From NCBI GenBank assembly GCA_028279515.1, contig JANQNQ010000005.1, positions 1 through 64,000 on the forward strand: a DNA stretch of 64,000 bases. Direction: 5' to 3'. A program made the translations under genes and the position numbers. Below are positions 61,159-64,000 of the stretch, in pieces; positions within the stretch are counted from its first letter, which is position 1; each line of letters starts with the position of its first letter. The notes under the pieces are model-generated. The model searched no databases and had not been told where the DNA came from. It worked only from the letters and a program-made list of their open reading frames with translations. Source of the stretch: Flavobacteriaceae bacterium (GTDB taxonomy: Bacteria > Bacteroidota > Bacteroidia > Flavobacteriales > Flavobacteriaceae).

Positions 61159-62454
61159 TTACTTGTTGTTCATCAACTCCTCGATCTCTTCCGCTTTAAT
61201 AGGAATGTTACGCATTAAGTTGAACGGCTCACCATTTTCTTGAATGACCACATCATCTTCCAATCGAATACCGAAACCTTCCGCAGGAATATAAATACCC
61301 GGCTCAACAGTGAATACATTGCCTGCTTGCATCGGTTCGTGAAGCAGTCCGTAGTCATGGGTGTCCAATCCGATATGGTGACTGGTACCGTGCATGAAGT
61401 ATTTTTTATACGCTGGCCAATCGGGATTCTCGTTTTGAACATCAGCCTTGTCGATCAATCCAAGCCCCAATAATTCGGAGGTCATGATCTTACCAACCTC
61501 CACGTGAAACGGTTTCCACAATTCACCAGGAACGAGCATTTTTGTCGCCTCGTCCTTTACTCGTAAAACAGCATCATAAACTTCACGCTGTCTTTTGGTA
61601 AAGCGTCCAGATACAGGAATGGTACGTGTCATGTCGCTACTGTAATTAGCGTATTCAGCACCGACATCCATCAATAAAAGATCGCCTTCCTTGCATTGTT
61701 GATTGTTCTCAATATAGTGTAAAACGTTGGCGTTGTTTCCAGAAGCAACAATCGGTGTGTACGCAAATTTCTTCGAACGATTTCGCAAGAATTCGTGCAT
61801 ATATTCAGCTTCGATCTCAAATTCCCAAACACCAGGTTTCACAAACTCAAGCACACGTCTAAATCCTTTTTCGGTAATGTTACAAGCCGTTTGGATCAGG
61901 TCGATCTCAACAGCATCTTTGACCGATCGAAGCCTTTGAAGGATCGGATTGCTTTTCGCAACACTGTGTGCAGGATATTTTTCCTTCCACCATTTGGTGA
62001 AACGATCTTCGCGGGTTTCTGTTTCGACATTGGCGCGGTAGTGTTCGTTGGTGTTCACGTAGACGGTATCGCATTGCGTCATGATCTCGAAAAATACCTT
62101 TTCAAGATCCTGGAGCCAATAGACGGTCTTAATGCCAGCAACTTCTAAAGCACGTTCTTTGGTCAACTTTTCACCTTCCCAAACAGCGATGTGTTCATTG
62201 GTTTCTCTTAAAAACAAGATCTCGCGATGCTTTTCTTCAGGAGCATCCGGAAACAATATGAGAATACTTTCCTCTTGATCCACACCACTTAAATAAAAGA
62301 TGTCTCGGTGTTGCTCAAAAGGGAGTAAACTGTCTGCCGAAACAGGATACAGGTCGTTCGAGTTGAATACGGCAAGACTGTTAGGCTTCATTTGCGCCAT
62401 AAAGTTTTTGCGATTCTTGATAAACAGATTACGGTCTATAGGAAAGTACTTCAT
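61159..62454 (-). CDS. pepP: Xaa-Pro aminopeptidase (aminopeptidase P)
   Basis: 431 residues. N-terminal creatinase-like domain (SLLPFEQHRDIFYLSGVDQEE) and a pita-bread M24 domain with the metal ligands in LMDVGAEYANYSSDMTRTIP (two Asp), HGTSHHIGLDTHD (His), TVEPGIYIP (Glu) and IRLEDDVVI (Glu). It cleaves N-terminal residues before proline, in the cytoplasm. It has a perfect -7 box 24 bp upstream. Confidence 0.95.
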   Translation of the reverse strand: MKYFPIDRNLFIKNRKNFMAQMKPNSLAVFNSNDLYPVSADSLLPFEQHRDIFYLSGVDQEESILILFPDAPEEKHREILFLRETNEHIAVWEGEKLTKERALEVAGIKTVYWLQDLEKVFFEIMTQCDTVYVNTNEHYRANVETETREDRFTKWWKEKYPAHSVAKSNPILQRLRSVKDAVEIDLIQTACNITEKGFRRVLEFVKPGVWEFEIEAEYMHEFLRNRSKKFAYTPIVASGNNANVLHYIENNQQCKEGDLLLMDVGAEYANYSSDMTRTIPVSGRFTKRQREVYDAVLRVKDEATKMLVPGELWKPFHVEVGKIMTSELLGLGLIDKADVQNENPDWPAYKKYFMHGTSHHIGLDTHDYGLLHEPMQAGNVFTVEPGIYIPAEGFGIRLEDDVVIQENGEPFNLMRNIPIKAEEIEELMNNK

Positions 62455-62477
62455 GATTGTTGACGTTTAAATACCCT

Positions 62478-62485
62478 CAAAAATA
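62478..62485 (-). promoter_or_regulatory. -7 promoter box of pepP
   Basis: On the minus strand TATTTTTG fits TAnnTTTG exactly, 24 bp before the start codon. Confidence 0.5.
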
Positions 62486-62519
62486 AAGACTTTGATTCGA
62501 AGAAATAAAAAAAGGGAAC

Positions 62520-62540
62520 TAAAATTTTAGTTCCCTATTA
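62520..62540 (-). terminator. Terminator behind the Gly-rich protein gene
   Basis: GGGAACTAAAATTTTAGTTCCC (about 62514-62535) is a perfect palindrome; on the minus strand it is followed by TTTTTTTATTT, a good Rho-independent terminator that stops transcription before pepP's promoter region. Confidence 0.75.
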
Positions 62541-62562
62541 ACGTAGATCGATAGCATGTTGC

Positions 62563-62847
62563 TTATTTGCTCATCGCTTTTTTGATCATTCCGACAATGG
62601 CCATCAATACGCCACCGCCAACACCTCCACCGGCTACACTTCCAAGAATTCCTGTGAGGTCCATGCCTCCGCCGCCATCACCGATGCCAAGCATGTTTAA
62701 CAAATAGCCTCCAAGGCCTCCTCCAAGGATACCAAGGATTGAATTTCCAACTCTACCCAGCGATAGATTTTTGAGTAAGGAGCCTGCGATATTACCTCCG
62801 ATGGCTCCACTGACCAATTGAATGATCAACGGTAAATACTCTTCCAT
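62563..62847 (-). CDS. Small Gly-rich membrane protein (94 aa)
   Basis: 94 residues. Two or three Gly-rich hydrophobic stretches (LIIQLVSGAIGGNIAGSLL, ILGILGGGLGGYLLNMLGI, LGSVAGGGVGGGVLMAIVGMI) separated by GDGGGGMDLT, with a basic end (KKAMSK). The glycine-zipper pattern GxxxG repeats throughout, which favours oligomeric membrane insertion. Similar short proteins are found in many Flavobacteriia, but I know of no function. It is monocistronic. Confidence 0.75.
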   Translation of the reverse strand: MEEYLPLIIQLVSGAIGGNIAGSLLKNLSLGRVGNSILGILGGGLGGYLLNMLGIGDGGGGMDLTGILGSVAGGGVGGGVLMAIVGMIKKAMSK

Positions 62848-63049
62848 AATTTAATCTGTTAGTTGTTTAATAAGTAATAAATTAACAAAAACAAAAACGC
62901 ATTATCAATATAACTGTTAAAAAGTTATCATTTTAAAATGTTGATTTCTACCGAATTGCCTATGTTTGCTGTTAAACTTCTTGTAAAAATTTTGAGAATT
63001 TTTTAGCAAGGTGTACTTTCAGAAGTTTAATGACTAACTACCAACAAAA

Positions 63050-64000
63050 ATGAAATCTTACTTCTTTTCGATGCTTAGCATCATAATCTGTTGGGTCGTT
63101 TCGGCACAACAGCCGGCTACATCAGCCGAAGCTTTTCAAAAGGCGCTACAAGATCGCGACGCACTTATTGAAAATTCGATTGTTAAAAATATTTCATTCG
63201 AAAACATCGGGCCTACCGTGATGAGTGGTCGTATCGTCGATGTGGATGTAAATCCAGAAAACCCGACTGAATTTTATGCAGCCTATGCGTCTGGCGGACT
63301 CTGGCACACCACTAATAATGGTACTTCGTTCGAGCCCATTCTTGACAGTTCTCAAACACAAAATGTGGGTGAAATCGCCGTAGATTGGAAAAACGGGACC
63401 ATTTGGGTCGGAACTGGCGAGAACAATTCTTCTCGCTCTTCGTATTCGGGCATCGGAATACTCAAGTCCAGCGACAACGGTAAAACATGGCAAAATATGG
63501 GGCTGCACGACAGCCACCATATCGGTCGCATCCTGCTCAATCCGAACAACCCAGATGAGGTTGTCGTAGGTGTCGTTGGGCATCTTTACTCACCTAATGA
63601 AGAACGCGGGGTGTTCAAGACCACCGATGGCGGAAAGACCTGGAAAAAAACTTTGTTTGTCTCTGACGAAGCAGGGATTATTGACATGGTAGCTGCTCCG
63701 AACAATTTCAACGTGCAATTTGCCGCGTCATGGAAAAAGGACCGAAAAGCTTGGAACTTTGACGGAAGTGGTGAAGAATCGGCCATCTATCGCAGCACCG
63801 ATGCAGGCGAAACTTGGACCAAGGTCTCTGTTGAAGGAAGCGGTTTCCCAACTGGAAATGGTGTAGGCCGAATCGGATTGGATGCTTTTGATGATAAGGT
63901 GATCTATGCTGTACACGACAGCCAGTTTAGAAGAGAGAAGGACAAAGAAGACGAGGAGAAAAAAGGACTTACCAAAGAAGATTTTAAGACCATGACCGAG
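63050..64000 (+). CDS. Exported sortilin-like/BNR-repeat protein (3' truncated)
   Basis: An open frame starts at ATG 63050 and is still open at the window edge after 317 codons. Signal peptide MKSYFFSMLSIIICWVVSAQ. BNR/sortilin (VPS10-like) repeats: SGRIVDVDVNPENPTEFYAA, GGLWHTTNNGTSFEPI, GIGILKSSDNGKTWQNM, GVFKTTDGGKTWKKTLF and AIYRSTDAGETWTKV, each with the Asp box SxDxGxTW. Such 1000-residue proteins form beta-propellers and in Flavobacteriia are exported; their ligand is unknown. The end of the visible part (RREKDKEDEEKKGLTKEDFK) is a charged insertion. Confidence 0.88.
   Translation, partial: MKSYFFSMLSIIICWVVSAQQPATSAEAFQKALQDRDALIENSIVKNISFENIGPTVMSGRIVDVDVNPENPTEFYAAYASGGLWHTTNNGTSFEPILDSSQTQNVGEIAVDWKNGTIWVGTGENNSSRSSYSGIGILKSSDNGKTWQNMGLHDSHHIGRILLNPNNPDEVVVGVVGHLYSPNEERGVFKTTDGGKTWKKTLFVSDEAGIIDMVAAPNNFNVQFAASWKKDRKAWNFDGSGEESAIYRSTDAGETWTKVSVEGSGFPTGNGVGRIGLDAFDDKVIYAVHDSQFRREKDKEDEEKKGLTKEDFKTMTE

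Overview
The window is chromosomal DNA from a member of the Bacteroidota, almost certainly a marine Flavobacteriaceae. This rests on type IX secretion (T9SS) C-terminal sorting domains on five secreted proteins, Bacteroidota-type -7 boxes (TAnnTTTG) in front of several genes, many Cys-anchored lipoproteins, a flavobacterial SUF operon with DUF59, DUF2480 and DUF3078 genes, and a beta-1,3/1,6-glucan (laminarin) degradation cluster. No rRNA, tRNA, CRISPR array or intact insertion sequence was seen.

Layout. (1) 1-4450: the 3' end of an RHS/YD-repeat polymorphic toxin, its overlapping probable immunity lipoprotein, and a run of small unrelated genes (a basic-plus-acidic small protein, a four-helix membrane protein, two lipoproteins, a DUF1493/ACP-like protein). 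They are punctuated by copies of a repeat that carries a terminator hairpin, as in a toxin-tip/immunity cassette array. (2) 4450-16605: two large secreted proteins with T9SS sorting domains (833 and 1950 aa), small companions, a two-helix membrane protein with a kinase-like H-box, and a membrane-spanning LuxR-type regulator with a carbohydrate-binding-like sensor domain. Three genes here have an upstream element of TGTAG motifs phased at exactly 11 bp. (3) 16642-18054: a TAP-like alpha/beta hydrolase lipoprotein. (4) 18714-36030: a nine-gene co-directional laminarin operon plus a LacI-family regulator. The operon holds a glycoside hydrolase fused to an outer-membrane beta-barrel, a binding lipoprotein, a GH16 endo-laminarinase, a GH149-type cytoplasmic beta-1,3-glucan phosphorylase, a GH17 lipoprotein, a GH30 lipoprotein, a GPH-family sugar symporter, a cytoplasmic GH17 and a T9SS-secreted protein. 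There is no SusC/SusD pair. (5) 36094-42279: a secreted reprolysin-like protease, an unknown Cys-rich lipoprotein, an endonuclease/exonuclease/phosphatase protein and HflX. (6) 42787-51001: the SUF iron-sulfur assembly operon (sufA-like, sufB, lipoprotein, sufC, sufD, sufS, sufE, DUF59) followed by DUF2480 and DUF3078 genes. (7) 51270-57322: a five-gene operon with two LVIVD-repeat proteins, a propeller-like lipoprotein, an MbnP-like protein and a MauG/MbnH-like di-heme peroxidase. (8) 57482-64000: thiL, a small zinc-ribbon-like protein, an alpha/beta hydrolase, a BrnQ-type transporter, aminopeptidase P, a Gly-rich membrane protein and the 5' end of a sortilin-like/BNR-repeat exported protein.

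How it works together. The laminarin locus reads as a complete route. Surface GH16 cuts the beta-1,3 backbone, GH30 removes beta-1,6 branches, and a lipoprotein GH17 trims. The GH-barrel fusion may both cleave and admit oligosaccharides in place of SusCD. The symporter crosses the inner membrane, and cytoplasmic GH17 plus phosphorolysis by GH149 yield glucose and glucose 1-phosphate. The LacI-type protein at the end is the likely local regulator. The most interesting candidates for new biology are the GH-barrel fusion in a SusCD-less locus, the 11-bp phased repeat element with its neighbouring membrane regulator, and the MbnP/MauG/LVIVD operon. Functional assignments are from sequence reading alone, without database searches.
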